Numbered from the stretch's first letter, positions 12,381 through 24,104 are shown. The stretch is DNA of 64,000 nt from Dermacentor variabilis (GCF_050947875.1 NC_134568.1:193891353-193955352); one strand, 5' to 3'. Notes: generated from the letters alone by a model not told the origin. Numbers and translations are program-made.

Positions 12381-12951
12381 TGTTGTGATCGGCCGTTCAC
12401 TCCGCGGCAACCTGCGGTCACGGCTCGCACGATTATGGGGAACGGGCCGACGTCCTCGTCAAAATGGTTCTCAAAACGGATGATTTATGGCCAGCGCAGG
12501 AGTATTTCGGTCAGGAGAGGTTTGGGCGATTGGGATTCATATGGTCCTTCACCTGTCCGCTGCACAAGTTGGCACGTCCATGCCGGAGTCAGTGTACGAT
12601 CCCCCTTCTCCTATTTGTACCCAGTGATGTGCGTGTGTTTCTGGCAGAGCTCCCTTCGGAGGCAAAAGGCAACAGACCTCCGTATCGGTGGGCACTGATG
12701 TCATCGGTCTCCTGACGCTGGATTGGGGAAGGTGACTGAGCAATGATCACGCAGGGGATAAAAGGATGCCTGGTGAGATCGGCTGCTACAACTTCATCAT
12801 GAACTTCTTCTCTACTACTTTGAATTTTCTTGTAAATATGCAACTATAAACTTGTATGTACAACGACCTGGATATCGGGCCCAGCTCCACGTTCCCTTAC
12901 TCCTCCACGAGCAAAGTACATTTCGACATCTTCGGACCTCCAGTCGCAACA
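12381..12951 (+). repeat. 5' LTR of the 12.4-16.9 kb element
   Basis: 571 nt, TG...CA ends. A TATA-like GGGGATAAAAGG lies near 12757. It aligns along its length with 16262-16893. Confidence 0.85.
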
Positions 12952-13104
12952 TTGAATGACAGCGGTGAGATAGTTTGCGCGGCGCTTCGACTTCGGCATG
13001 GTGAGTGCACGACCTTTTCTCCTTGAGAGTTGCCAGGCTTAACCAGTTTTTTTCCTGGTAACAAGGGTGTTAGAAGACACATTGAAAGGTGCCTTGCTTC
13101 CACT

Positions 13105-13781
13105 CTTAATTCCTTGAGAAACTTGTCTGCAAAAGAATGTTAGCCATGGATTGGAGGAAGTTGCTAAGGACGGACCTAAACACGATATGTGTGTAATTCT
13201 GGATTGATTGTGGGAGACAGCTGAAGAAGGCGGAGGTTGTCGACGCGATAGAGGCAAGCGGTAGAGAGGACGAGGAGATCGTGGAGGCTTGGGAGAATAT
13301 TGAGGGCCAGAGAAAACGTGAATGCCAACGCCACAAAGAAGCCGAAATAAGGCGCGACAAAGAGTACGAAAGGGAAATGGAGGAAACTTATAGGGATATC
13401 TAGCATCTCGCGGGGCTTCAGGCATGGCCTGGGCTGCACGTATTCGAGGACGGCGAAAACATAGAAAGATTTCTTGATTTTTTCGAGAATGTTTGCGCGG
13501 AGGTACGGCTGGACCGGGACTTTTGGTCTGTAGGGTTGTTGGGGGTACTTCCCTGTAGCGTGTCTTGTTGCTTAGCTCGCCTTTCTGATGTCAACTTCAG
13601 GAATTATCATAAAGCCAAGAGTGCGTTACTCCGGTATTTCGGAATTCGTGTTGAGCGCGAGAGGGAAAGCTCGAATGACGAGTGCGAAGTTCGTCCTTTC
13701 GAAGAGACTGAGGTTGCGCCAATAAATAGAAGGCACGGAAAGTGCGAGGGGGCGAAATATTCAGAGACAGAGCACGTCTAG
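13105..13781 (+). pseudogene. Gag-like remnant of the LTR element
   Basis: A charged, coiled-coil-like segment rich in Arg, Lys and Glu (about 13240-13400) ends at an in-frame stop near 13402. An open frame follows from about 13440 to 13781. That frame has the gag pattern GENIERFLDFFENVC, then RDFWSVGLL and later YHKAKSALLRYFGI. This layout, a charged region followed by a capsid-like retrotransposon gag segment with a Trp and a KxALLxxF motif, is what tick Ty3/gypsy gag proteins look like. Stops and the absence of pol indicate it is inactive. Confidence 0.6.
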
Positions 13782-13825
13782 AGCGAGGCCGTCGCCGGTC
13801 TGCAGAGAGGGGTCATTCCGTAGGG

Positions 13826-14320
13826 CGTCCCTTGCGAGGACGAAGCTTGTTCCAGTAGCCATGATAAGGCTAAGGAGGCGCTGGAGACCTTCCTGGTATC
13901 CGAGCACTTGGGCGACTTTCCAGGATTGTCTTGGTTAGACCAGGATATGGTGGCGACCGAGCCGAGAAAAAGTCCGACGCAGCAGAGCGGAGAGGAAATC
14001 GCTCAGGGCTCCAGCATCGGTGACTGCGCAGTGCAGTCGTACACCGAAACCGAGCGAGCCGTCATCGCGGAGACCCTCCTTGCGGGGACGAGGCTTGTTC
14101 CAGCAACTATATAAGGGTCAGTGTAGGGCTGGATACCTTCATCGTGCCTCAGCACTTGAGTGACTTTCTGGCATTGCCGAGAATATAGAGCGAAGAAGAG
14201 ACTCTGGCGATTCCGAAAGGTGTTCCTTGCGGGGACGAGGGCTTGTTGCAGTAACCCTAACAGTGTAAAGGACGCGCTAAAACTTTCCTCGTACCACCCC
14301 ACTTGAGCCACGTTCCGGCA
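13826..14320 (+). repeat. Three imperfect repeats inside the LTR element
   Basis: The segment CTTGCGRGGACGARG recurs at 13831, 14079 and 14226, and each is followed by GAGCACTTG/CAGCACTTG/CCACTTG and a GACTTTC or ACGTTCC segment near 13901, 14151 and 14300. Spacings are about 248 and 147, so unit length has changed between copies. They probably encoded repeated units in the gag tail. Confidence 0.6.
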
Positions 14321-16261
14321 TCGCTAAGTAGAGAGAATGCCATGGTGGCCAAGGAGGGCAGGAACCCGACGTTCAGGGTTTTTAGCGGCACATTCGATGA
14401 CCACCTGGCTACGCAAAACTTTTTTTAGACGGCGCAGGGTCAAAGGAGCTAAGTGTTGGGCGCAGAGAAAACTTGCGAAAGTCGCCACATAGGCGCGCGC
14501 GAGACAGAGGAACAGGCCATTGCACAAAGCCGAAAAGGGTTCAGTGTGGCGATTCAAGAAAAGAAGGCGTCGCGAAAGGGCTGATGACGTCAGGAGAGAG
14601 CGCGTCTCTGCGAGTAAGGGTGCGGCCGAGATGTTCAACCTGGCTGAAACATGCGTGTCGGAACCGGCCCAGTCGAATCGTCGCTGAGGTGGAATGCGCC
14701 GCGAGAGCGAAGCTAAAGGGAGAATGGCTATTCTTCCCGCGTCTACAGCCTTCCCTTCAATCACGTGACAACAAGCCGCGAGCACGCGGTGTGGCAGGTG
14801 AAGGCAGCGAGCAATGTAGGTCTTGCACCTCTTGTGCTCAGCGTGGCCCTAAGGCTGTCAGTGGGCGACACAATCGAGCGCGCATTAAGAGAGAGTCATG
14901 GTTGAATTGGGCCCATCCATGAATTTTTTTGTTATTGTTGTTTCTTTCTGTAATGTAGTGCGCGATTCATTTTTTTTGTTACTTATTAGGCACGTATCAA
15001 TTTTCATTACTTTTCATTTTAATAGTTTCGCGTTAGGAAAGCGATCTTTTTTAAAAGGATTTTACGCGCAGATAGAGTGTAGCTTTCGTTTAGGCTTTAA
15101 ATGCCACTTTAAGAATTCATTTAGTTTAGAGTAAAGCGGTCAGCAGAGCCTAGTACGTTTCGCATTAGAGGCACTGGTACTGGCTGGTGGCACTGACCGA
15201 ACGGGCAGCTCAGCACAGATACCCTTGACCATTTCGATCGTTGTGACGAATACCGTGACTCAAAAGGGCGCTTTTTGCTTTCGCTTTGGCAGCTAGTGAA
15301 TCACGCTCCAGGTGGAATGTTTAGTTTGGAAGGGCGGAGTTAAGGACACGGGGCACGTGACCGGAAGAGGGCCCCAATTCATCCTTCGAATTTTTACCTA
15401 GCCGTAACATCACCAAGTTGACAGCGGTCTTGGGACAGTTTCGAGGGGAGGGACAAAGGTGGCTGAAAGTAGCCTATGAGTAGGCTTGCCAGCTCCTTGG
15501 TTGGCACGCGTTTCAAATAATTGCTCGTTGTGAGAGCTGTGAAGTATGTCTCCTAGATGGTCGCCTACTGCAGCAGGGTGACTTAGCTTAGCATATTTTC
15601 GAGTTTTACTGCACAGCGGGGCAAGGAATTAACAAAACGCGGTGGTCCTCAGCTGAGCCATTTCAGTTTGGCTGGGCTGACTTGATTCAGACCCTTGACT
15701 TATTCTTACTTTTTTCTTTGTCATTTTCTAGAGATATGTCGTTCGATAAGTGTTTATGCCTTGGGAAGGAACATAAATATTTTTTTATTGCTTTCTAAAC
15801 GATCTCCCTTTGTTTGTTGATTGCCTCAAAGCTGCGTGAGTCGCGCCTTCTTTGAGATACGATTGAAACCAAATTGACCAAAACTTTAGGGATGCTACCA
15901 TTTGAACTTTGTTTAGGGTCGTTTGCGTGGCGCTCCTCTATGGCTGCCTTCCTGGCGCTCGCTGGTTCTAACCTCGAAATTAGTTATGAGAGAAGGTATG
16001 ATTACCTGGCATATGTCGGAGAGGGTTTGTGTGCTTGCCTTGTCGCTGCTCGGGCGCTGTGCGGATTTGATCGCTAAATTCCAGTTTCCAGCCTACGACC
16101 TGCAGCCAACCCTCTCCAAGATGGCCATTGCCCCTGGACGTGATCCTCCCGGTGAGCCTGGGACTTCGAGCCGCACCTCAGCCTGCTGAGCTGCCAAGGC
16201 CTCTTCAAGCGGCACCGATGAGCTGCTCCCTTGCGAGCCCTCTTCCTGGCGGTGGACGGGC

Positions 16262-16893
16262 TGTTGTGATGGGCCATTCACCAGGCGACAACTATCGGTC
16301 ACGGCTAGCGCGATTATGTGGAACGGGCCGACGGCCTCTTTAAAAACGTTCTCAAAACGGATGATTTATGACCAGCGCAGGAGTACCTCGGTCAGCAGAC
16401 GTTCGGGCAATTCGTAAGGATGCGGTCCTTCACCTGTCAGCTGCACAAATTGGCACGTCCACGCCAGAGATGCGGTCAGTGCAAGGATACGGTCCATCAC
16501 CTGTCAGCCACCCAAACTGGCACGTCAGCGTACGATCCCCTTCCACTGTTTGTGCCCCGTGATGTGCGCGTGTTTCCGACAAAATTCCCTTTGGGAAGAA
16601 AGAGCAACAGACCTGCGGATTGGTGGGACCTGATGTCATCGGTCTCCTGACACCGGATTGGGGGAAGGGACTGAACAATGACCACGCAGCGGATAAAAGG
16701 AGCAACGGGCGCCTGGAGCGATCGGCTGCTACAACTTCATCATGAACTTTTTTTGTACTACTTCGAATTTTCTTGTGACTGTGTAAAGTTAAACTTGCAT
16801 GTGAAACATCCTGGATATCGGGTCCAGCAACACGTTCTCTGACTCATCCACGAGCAAAGTACATTCCACATCTTCGGATCCCTAGTCGCAACA
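16262..16893 (+). repeat. 3' LTR of the 12.4-16.9 kb element
   Basis: 632 nt, about 60 nt longer than the 5' LTR. The extra length is a tandem duplication near 16425-16530, where CGGTCC.TCACCTGTCAGC and a GGCACGTC segment occur twice. TATA-like GCGGATAAAAGG lies near 16689. Confidence 0.85.
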
Positions 16894-17514
16894 GCATGCA
16901 GAAGCAAACATGAAGGCATCAGACTCGATGAGCGCGGACACTCGCTGTCAAAACGCTGGTGTGAGCAAGCGCGGCAGCAGCAGCGAGCGAAGTGACCTTC
17001 ATGCTGTCTATCGCTTCAACTCTAGAGTAACGAGAAGACAGCCCGCACAAAGGTTTGATGAGTCTTCTGCAGATCCTTGTCAAGATATGGCCTTGTCAAG
17101 ATACTTGTTGGCGGAGTCGAAGCTTCCCCCCCCTGCCTCCCGTGCTGCCTCCCTGCTTTCCTCCTCTTCGCGCACGAGATTGAGCCGCGATCATCACTTC
17201 CCCTTGTGGTCGGTCGCGAAATTCGCAGTTACTGCCACAGCACAACGCCCTCTCCGTCCCTCCTTCCCATCCCACCACGGCCTTTCACGCGACGGAAGAC
17301 AACGCGTTTGCTATCGGCTTCCTGCTTCGCGCACACCACATTGAGTCGTGATCGTCGGCTTCCCTCGCGTGCTTTCACTTGCACATGCCAGTTACGACGC
17401 GCGGCGACGGTGTTATCGCCCTTGGACTTTATACGGAACATCACGGCTACTGCGACGCCGACGGTAAAACTGCGCCTGAAGTGTCCATATAATTGCTACC
17501 TCAATAAAAATACA
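16894..17514 (+). mobile_element. Family A element copy 2, right piece
   Basis: Resumes with GCATGCAGAAGCAAAC directly after the 3' LTR, matching GCATGCACAAGCAAAC in copy 3. It continues through ACTCGATGAGCGCGGACACT to the end TGTCCATATAATTGCTACCT. With 12288-12380 it forms one complete copy interrupted by the LTR element. Confidence 0.75.
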
Positions 17515-18601
17515 GCGGTGCGTAGAGTATATTATATGCGCATGCTGCGTGTACAAATGCATCACATTTATGCGTAACAGTGTTCAAGGACACTGCGTAT
17601 GCACGAGACAAGGTGTATGTGACGCTGCATTCGTGCCCCAATATCTCCGTTTCGTCATCTAAATAAAAACAGCCTTTGTTTTGTTGCTGTTGTTACAGGC
17701 GCGCAAATTAGGGAGGAATGCCAGTGACGAAACTTCTGCGGGCGACGTGTAACGCAAGATTAGATGGCAGAGTAAGGAGGAAGCTGTGGACGCAGAGTTC
17801 ATCCCAGTTACGTGAGAATAATTCTTCACTTTAGGGTAGGGTGTCTGACTAGTGAGCACCATCTGACAAGCGCTACGTGCCGGAGCAGTAGGACGTCAAG
17901 GTAGCATCGCATCTGTTGATAATGCAACTAAAGCACCGCAAACTATCTAAAGGGTATTATTTCACGAGAGCTACAGCTATTTCATAGAATTAATAAAAAT
18001 ATTTCAGAACCCCCCGTCCTCGGTGTTAATTCCGAACTGGCAGGGTGTATCGATTGCATAGTATAACGACATATGTGACCTTTATGACTTATTGTGGCAG
18101 CATTTTGCTCTGTCTTGCTTCGGGACGGTGCGCTTACGGCCCCATGGCACACCCAAAATGCTGCTGAGAAATATCGGCAAGGAATGAAAATGCGGTATTA
18201 AGATAAATGCCGTAGTAAAGGTTTCTCTCTCGTGAACCACAAAATTGACACCTTTCTTGAATGCGCCTATGTAATTTAGGATACCTTCCTCAAGAACTGC
18301 TGTTCTCACTCGCCTTGATTTGCATCTTCGACAAGCGAAATTTTAAGATAAAAACAGCCATGCTGCGAAAGAAAATTAAAATACATTGAAGTAACGTCTG
18401 CTCCGCTCAATGGCTATCTCGCTGGTGAATTACGCAAGGTTTGCATAGGGGAGGCAGTTCGCTAAAAAATGAGGGATGAAAAAAAGAAAAGCAAACAGCT
18501 ATGAACCGCCTCCACAAACGGAGTCTAAATGCGCATTTATGTTCATCGCTAATTAACGACCTCCTTCCCTTACACGCAGAAACACGCACACAAAAAGTAG
18601 C
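17515..18601. other. Intron, nothing recognised
   Basis: AT-rich. ORFs are short and without domains. Confidence 0.4.
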
Positions 18602-19622
18602 AGATTCGCCCGAAAGGCGAAGCATCAATTGCGATAGCAAATTAGCAGACATGTATACGAAGTAAGAATAGTAGTTTTATTGGCCGTATGAACTTCGAAA
18701 CATTTGCTTGCTAACTGAATTAACAAGCATGGTGTCAGCATGCACAAGCAAACATAAACACATCACACTCGATGAGCGCGGACACTCGCCATCAGAACGC
18801 TGGTGTGAGCATGCGCGGAAGCAGGAGCGAGCGAAGTTAAATTATGGAGTTTCACGTGCCAAAACCATGATCTGATTATGAGGCACGCCGTAGCGGGGGA
18901 CTGCGGATGTTTGGACCACCTGGGGTTGTTCAACCGGCGCGTAAATCGAGGTACACCGGTGTTATCCCATTTCGCCTCCCTTAAAATGCGGCCGCCGTGG
19001 CCGGGATTCGAACCCGCGACCTCGTGCTTAGCTGCCCAACACCATAGCCACTAAGCAGCTACGTTGGGTAGCAGCGAGCGAAGTGACCTTCATAGTGTCT
19101 ATCGCTTCAACGCAAGAGTGGCGAGAAGACTGCGTGCACAAAGGTATCAGCTGTCGGCAGATCCCTTTCAAGATACGGCGCCCGCTACCGCGCGCGGCCG
19201 TGCAAAGTATGGACTTCTTGGGTGGAATCGACGCCGAGGGGGGGGGCGCCTCCCTCCCGCACTGCCTCCCAGCTTTCCCCCTTTTCGCTCGCGAGATTGA
19301 GCTGCGATCGTCAATTACCTTTGTGCCCGGTCGCAAAATTCGCAGTAGCAGCCGGAGCACAACGCAGCCCCCTTTCCTCCCTTCCATCCCCTACGGCCTT
19401 TCACGCGACGGAAGACGGTGCGTTTGCTCTCCGCTTTCCTCCTTCGTGCACACCAGGTTGAGCCGCAATCGTTGGCTTCTCTTGCGTACTTTCACTCGCA
19501 CATACAGCATACGACATGCCGTGATGGTGTTATCGCCCTTGGACTTTATGCGGAACATCACGGCGATGGCAACGGGAAAATTGCGTATGGAGTGTCCATA
19601 TAATTGCTATCGCAATGAAAAG
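18602..19622 (+). mobile_element. Family A element copy 3, split by a SINE
   Basis: Best-preserved copy. The left end is AGATTCGCCCGAAAGGCGAA followed by ATTGCGATAGCAAATTAG. The right end is AATTGCTATCGCAATGAAAA, the inverse of that motif. The interior matches copies 1, 2 and 4. A Ruka-like SINE (18838-19072) is inserted in it, with a 12-bp target duplication. Confidence 0.8.
18838..19072 (-). mobile_element. Ruka-like tRNA-derived SINE, copy 1
   Basis: Flanked by the perfect 12-bp duplication AGCGAGCGAAGT (18826-18837 and 19073-19084). On the minus strand it begins with a tRNA-like head: A-box-like TTAGTGGCTATGG, then the B-box GGTTCGAATCC (19004-19014 on the complement). The body and tail contain CCCCAGGTGGTCCAAAC, CGTGCCTCATAATCAG and GGTTTTGGCACGTG. 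This is the layout of the tick SINE known as Ruka. It would be transcribed by RNA polymerase III and mobilised by a LINE. Confidence 0.9.
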
Positions 19623-19685
19623 TAAGAAATAATGAATCAGCTAGGACTTAAGACAGGGAACCGGATAAAGTTAAACTACATTTCT

Positions 19686-20345
19686 TACATTTTATTGCTA
19701 TGGAATTATATGGACACCTGAAGTACACTTCTGCCGTCGTTGTCGCCCTCGCTGTGATGTTCCATATAAACTCGCAACACGATAACATCGTCGCCGCGCA
19801 CCCCACGCTGCATGTGCAAGTGTATGCTTGAGATGTCAGCCGACGATTGGCGGGTCAATCTCGCGCACGCGGGGGAAGACGGCGGGACGGAAGCACGCCC
19901 TCTTCTGTCGCGCGCGATGCAGAGGGTTGCGGCAAGGGAGGAGGGCGGGGCGTTCAACTCTGGCGGCTGCTGTTTACGACGCGGCCGTACGGGCGCCGTA
20001 TCTTGAAACAATCTGCGATGTTGGCAAAGTGCACCTAGTGCGGGTAGCTTCGTGTGCTCTGTCATTTCGGCGTTTCGTTCGCATTGAAGCCAGATACAGT
20101 ACAAAGGTCAATTCACTCGCTGCTGCTGCCGCAATTCCTTACTCGAGCGTTCTGACAGCGAGTTTCCGCGGTCATCGAGCGAGATGTGTTCATATTTTTG
20201 CGCGCGTGACACCGCGCTTGTTAATTTAGACAGTAAGCGAATGTTTACACGTTTATACGGCCGATAAAGCTACTATCCTTACGTCGTATAGTTCTCTATT
20301 AATTTGCTATCTCAATCGAAGCTTCACCTTTCGGGTGAAACTGCG
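19686..20345 (-). mobile_element. Family A element, copy 4
   Basis: Lies inverted to copy 3 and only 63 nt from its end. It starts with ATTTTATTGCTATGGAATTATA and ends with AATTTGCTATCTCAATCGAAG and TCACCTTTCGGGTGAAACTG. Non-coding. Confidence 0.75.
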
Positions 20346-22039
20346 ACTTTTTTTAGCAGTCCACGTTCGCAACTGTGTGGGGGTTTCAAAATTAATTGCA
20401 CCAGCAGCCATGTGTGCAACATACCGCATGATGAGTTCCACAAGCACAAGCGCACTTGAAGTTTCGCTGATAAAATATGCATGGAATTTTTGGAGTAATC
20501 CTGAATTATATACTTTTCAAACTCTGTGTGCACAATTGTGCACGCCAAGATAGTATAAGAAAAGGTGATAAACATAATGATATATAAAATATGCCGCAAT
20601 AATATTGAAATGCTTCTCACTTGACGTGTGCTTCATGTTCGATTCATGTTTTTAATATGTTTTAGCAGAACGAGTTGGGAGATAGGTGTCTGGGTGTTTG
20701 TATCAGTGTTTCGTCATATAGCGGGTTCAGTTGGTCACAACACTTTACATCCAGCGTATATTTTAAGTAGCGGGATGCATGCTTCCCATGTAGGCTATAT
20801 ATTAAATAGTGGATGTTGTCATATCTGGCATTCGTGTAGAGAGTTCTTGCATAGACTTCATGCCCGATCACTCTGATCTGTTCTTCCATGCTACGCAAGC
20901 CGCCATAAAATTGGCTAAAAAGTGCATATTTCTCTGTTTGCTTCATATCGGATTTAGTTTTTATCATCCACAGCACCAATAGATCGACTCTGGTGATGAG
21001 GTAGGCAGTACACTCCACAAGTCAGTGACGCAAGGCGAATAAATGTGCATAAGATACATACAGTCCTATCGTCTTGGTTATATGTCTCTTGTATGTGCAG
21101 CTATGAATCAGCAAGATACGTATCTGTAAGTGTCCGTTCGCGTGTGTGTGTGAGTTCGCGTGTGTGGGTGCGTGGCATAGAACAGTCGAACATTGAGTAA
21201 CGGCGGTGACATTGTGTGCTGATTTTCTCATACTGTCAGTAAAAGAGTTGTGATGGTTCATGACTTTTGATGTAAGGGAAAAAACGCCGGCCAAGGCAAA
21301 AAATTATCGAGAAGCCGTGTTCACTATACTGACGCCCTCATGTGGGGACCAAAGTTCAAGTTCTCGCTATATTGGTTTCACCTAAGTCGGCGTATATCCT
21401 GTTTTATGATGATACTGACCCACCAGAATAGATTTCGTCTGTCTCTGTACTAATTCTATTGCCGTTTGGATTCGCTCTTCATGTGCGACCGAAATGATCG
21501 AAGTGAACAAATTGGATTCATTGCGTCATTCTGTCCCAGTGACAGCAACGGAACATGACATCAGAGTGCGGTCGGAGAAGCACATGAGCTATCCGAGCGC
21601 GCGGGACATTCCATTGTGTGCTGATAGAGCGTGCGTAGTCGGAATGTGGCTCTGGGTTCCATAACTCGATTAAGCCCGAGCCACTCGTTTACGGTGGGCA
21701 AATGCAAGGGCGGGGATAGCAGGGTTGTTTTCGCGCTCACTTCTTGATTCGTGGTTATCCGTAGAATCGGATATACGGGACTTCAATGTACTTAGGCACA
21801 TTTCTGCATGAGCGCAAGCAGGGACGTTGTCGCCGTCCTCACTGTATTTGGAATGACCTACAGTACACGTGGTGCAACGCATATGCGAATAAATTAAATG
21901 ATAAACACATCGGACTATTCTGCGACGTAGTCTTGGCATGAGGTCACTTGCCTTCGGCGTGTCCTTATAGCGGCACACGAGAAACATGATGTTATCATGG
22001 TTGAAGCGCGTTACCCAGAAGTGGGTTTTTTAATGTGTT
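20346..22039. other. Intron, nothing recognised
   Basis: Contains a GT-rich patch at about 21140-21180. No gene supported on either strand. Confidence 0.4.
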
Positions 22040-22155
22040 AATATGTAATGATGTACAATATTGAACAAGTTACGTAGTGCGCGAAATGCAAGAAGAATGG
22101 CGGAAAGAAAGATAGGACAGAGTGCAGACTACCAATATTTATTGCAAGAAACAAC
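22040..22155 (-). mobile_element. Penelope-like 3' tail fragment (possible)
   Basis: GCGCGAAATGCAAGAAGAAT, GGAAAGAAAGATAGGACAGA and TTTATTGCAAG occur in the order seen in tails of Penelope-like elements of ticks, on the minus strand. Short and without its coding part, so tentative. Confidence 0.4.
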
Positions 22156-23901
22156 AGGAAGTCAATATAAAGGCAAACATATGTAAAGGCAAAAAATGTC
22201 CAATATATTTTCGCCGTAATTGCAGTCTTCGGGGAGCGTAAAATAGAGGTGCCGGTATCGGGTGTTGCGACGCGAGTGAAATTACATTCCATCCCTGGTT
22301 CCCGCAGTACTATTAGAAAATAAAGCAGTCTTTCAAGCTAGTATTCAGTACGGCGCCGGGAAATGAGGTGTTCCGCAGATATGTTAGAAATACTTTTTTA
22401 TTTTTCGCTTAATTCTCATCATACCTTAGGGTATAGCAAAGGTGGACAGACTATGTGCAAGAGAAAGCAGCCAGTTTCTATGTCGACGCTGCTCAGTCGA
22501 ACTTTTCATGTTGCAGAGCTTCAGGCCTCACGGTCTCTGCGGTGCCAGAACTTTCTATTTCTGCTATTTCCTGTGGTTTTACCATAAACGACGGCCAGGA
22601 ATGGTGCTCCCGAAGGTGGGGACGGAAAAGAAAACACGCCGTTGAAATATATAGAGACAAGCGAAATGAGCCGCACCCGAAGAGACCCCAGGGCAGATTC
22701 CATTCTAATGGCTGCGCCACTCCCTCAGCACACTTGGCCCTATCGACCGGAGTCGGCGCCAAATTAACCGCTTTCGCCTGCATTCCGATTTCAGCACTCA
22801 ATCCTGCTGCGGTGGCTTCTTTGAGCTACGAACCCCTTCGCCTCATTGAAACACATTCTTTGTAGAACCTAGAATGAATATTGAAGCTAGCGCCCCGAGG
22901 ACGAATGTCTACTTCTCTTTTATTTCCTTTATTATTATTTTTCTCGAGCTACCTTGCTGTGCTGGAAATGCGATAGCTACGGCTGTCGTTAAGGCTGATG
23001 CGGGCCCAGCCCCGGCATCGCTCGCCGTCGCTAGCGAAGCGGGCTCCGAAAGACGGTAACTAGCGAGCGCTGGTGTGCAAGCGGCGGAGACACAGTGTTT
23101 TGTTTCGTGCGTCGAGCTTTGAGAGTGCTCCTTCACAGTCGCTGAGAGTCAGAGAGTACTTTGCTGAGATATCAAGGCAAAGGAAAAGACTACAGACGCA
23201 TGTTAAAAAGAAACTCAACAAGTTTAATGGCCAGGCAGAAGAGAAGCAAGGTGGTGAACCGGAATAGACTTCTTCTGGCTGCTTTGCAGTCGAGAGGCTG
23301 CGAAAGGGATTGCGCGCATCTAGATTCGCGTATGTGTGCAGCGCTCATTTTGCCACAGCATACAAGCTAGCCGAAAGGTCGAACCTGAGAGTGGCATTTG
23401 CCGCCGGCGCTCGGGGTTGTGATGCAATGCACAGACTGGCCCTATGCTAAGGCATTCCTGCTCTACTGACGCTGTACATGAGGCGCTAATGCTCCCAAAC
23501 AGCAGGCGGTTCTCCCGCAGGGATGTATACGACGCTAAGGGGCGCATCAAAGACCCGTCTTTTTGCCGTCGTTCACGATCTCAACAGTATGTTCATATTA
23601 GCTCCGTGCGCGTTCTGAAGGACTGGTCTCTTCCGATGTTGCTTTGTGTCGCACGCCTGAGCGCTTATCTCGTTAGCTTCTTTTTAGTATAATTCGCGTC
23701 CTAAGGTTATGCGTAGGAACTATGTCGACTAACACAAATTAGAGGCCACACCGGGATGTCTTAACAAGGGGGACCGAATTCAGAAAGTTTTAAAAGCGCA
23801 AGCATTGGTATGCCTACCCAATGGGGAAGTCCGCCCGTCAGGTAAGATGAATCGCTATAAATGTAGTATAAATGTATAAAAGAAGAGGAATTCTAAAATG
23901 C
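22156..23901. other. Intron, nothing recognised
   Basis: The open frame 22455-22865 (+, 136 codons) shows no known domain, and antisense frames overlap it. A CpG-rich patch at about 22990-23120 has no identifiable content. Confidence 0.4.
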
Positions 23902-23988
23902 ATAGGAGGTGATGAATTTCGAACCTACGACCTCACGCTCACAAGCCGAGCGTCTTGCCCACTGGGCTAAACATCCACGCTTGCAAAA
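23902..23988 (-). mobile_element. tRNA-derived sequence (SINE head or tRNA pseudogene)
   Basis: On the minus strand an A-box TAGCCCAGTGG and a B-box GGTTCGAAATT lie at tRNA-like spacing. The T-stem does not pair and the acceptor stem is imperfect, so it is not a working tRNA gene. Confidence 0.6.
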
Positions 23989-24040
23989 GGTGAACATATC
24001 TAAACCATATGAATGTGTTGTACCGGCGGTACACAACAAA

Positions 24041-24104
24041 TGTCGAAGGGGAACATTTTCTATGAAGGCACGTGCGCCTTCATAGAAACTGTTCTCCTTT
24101 GACA
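24041..24104. repeat. Short foldback (hairpin) sequence
   Basis: The arm 24041-24070 pairs with 24074-24104 with a few mismatches and a loop of about 4 nt. The centre is ATGAAGGCACGTGCGCCTTC. It lies just beyond the tRNA-like sequence. Confidence 0.7.

Larger units (their letters stand above)
12381..16893 (+). mobile_element. LTR retrotransposon with gag remnant, no pol seen
   Basis: Two direct LTRs (12381-12951 and 16262-16893) enclose a 3.3-kb interior. The LTRs start TGTTGTGAT and end GTCGCAACA, so they have TG...CA ends. The flanks are GCGT on the left and GCAT on the right, a probable 4-bp target duplication with one change. The interior carries a gag-like frame (about 13.1-13.8 kb) and imperfect internal repeats, followed by about 2.4 kb without any protease, reverse transcriptase or integrase motif. 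It is probably a non-autonomous relative of tick Ty3/gypsy elements. Confidence 0.8.

Noticed and set aside
17077..17577. 166-codon open frame
   Set aside because: Lies within family A DNA, and the corresponding frame is not kept in the other copies.
22455..22865. 136-codon open frame
   Set aside because: No domain, no repeat match and no splice context that would support an exon.
23902..23988. Functional tRNA gene
   Set aside because: A- and B-boxes are good, but the T-stem and acceptor stem do not pair.
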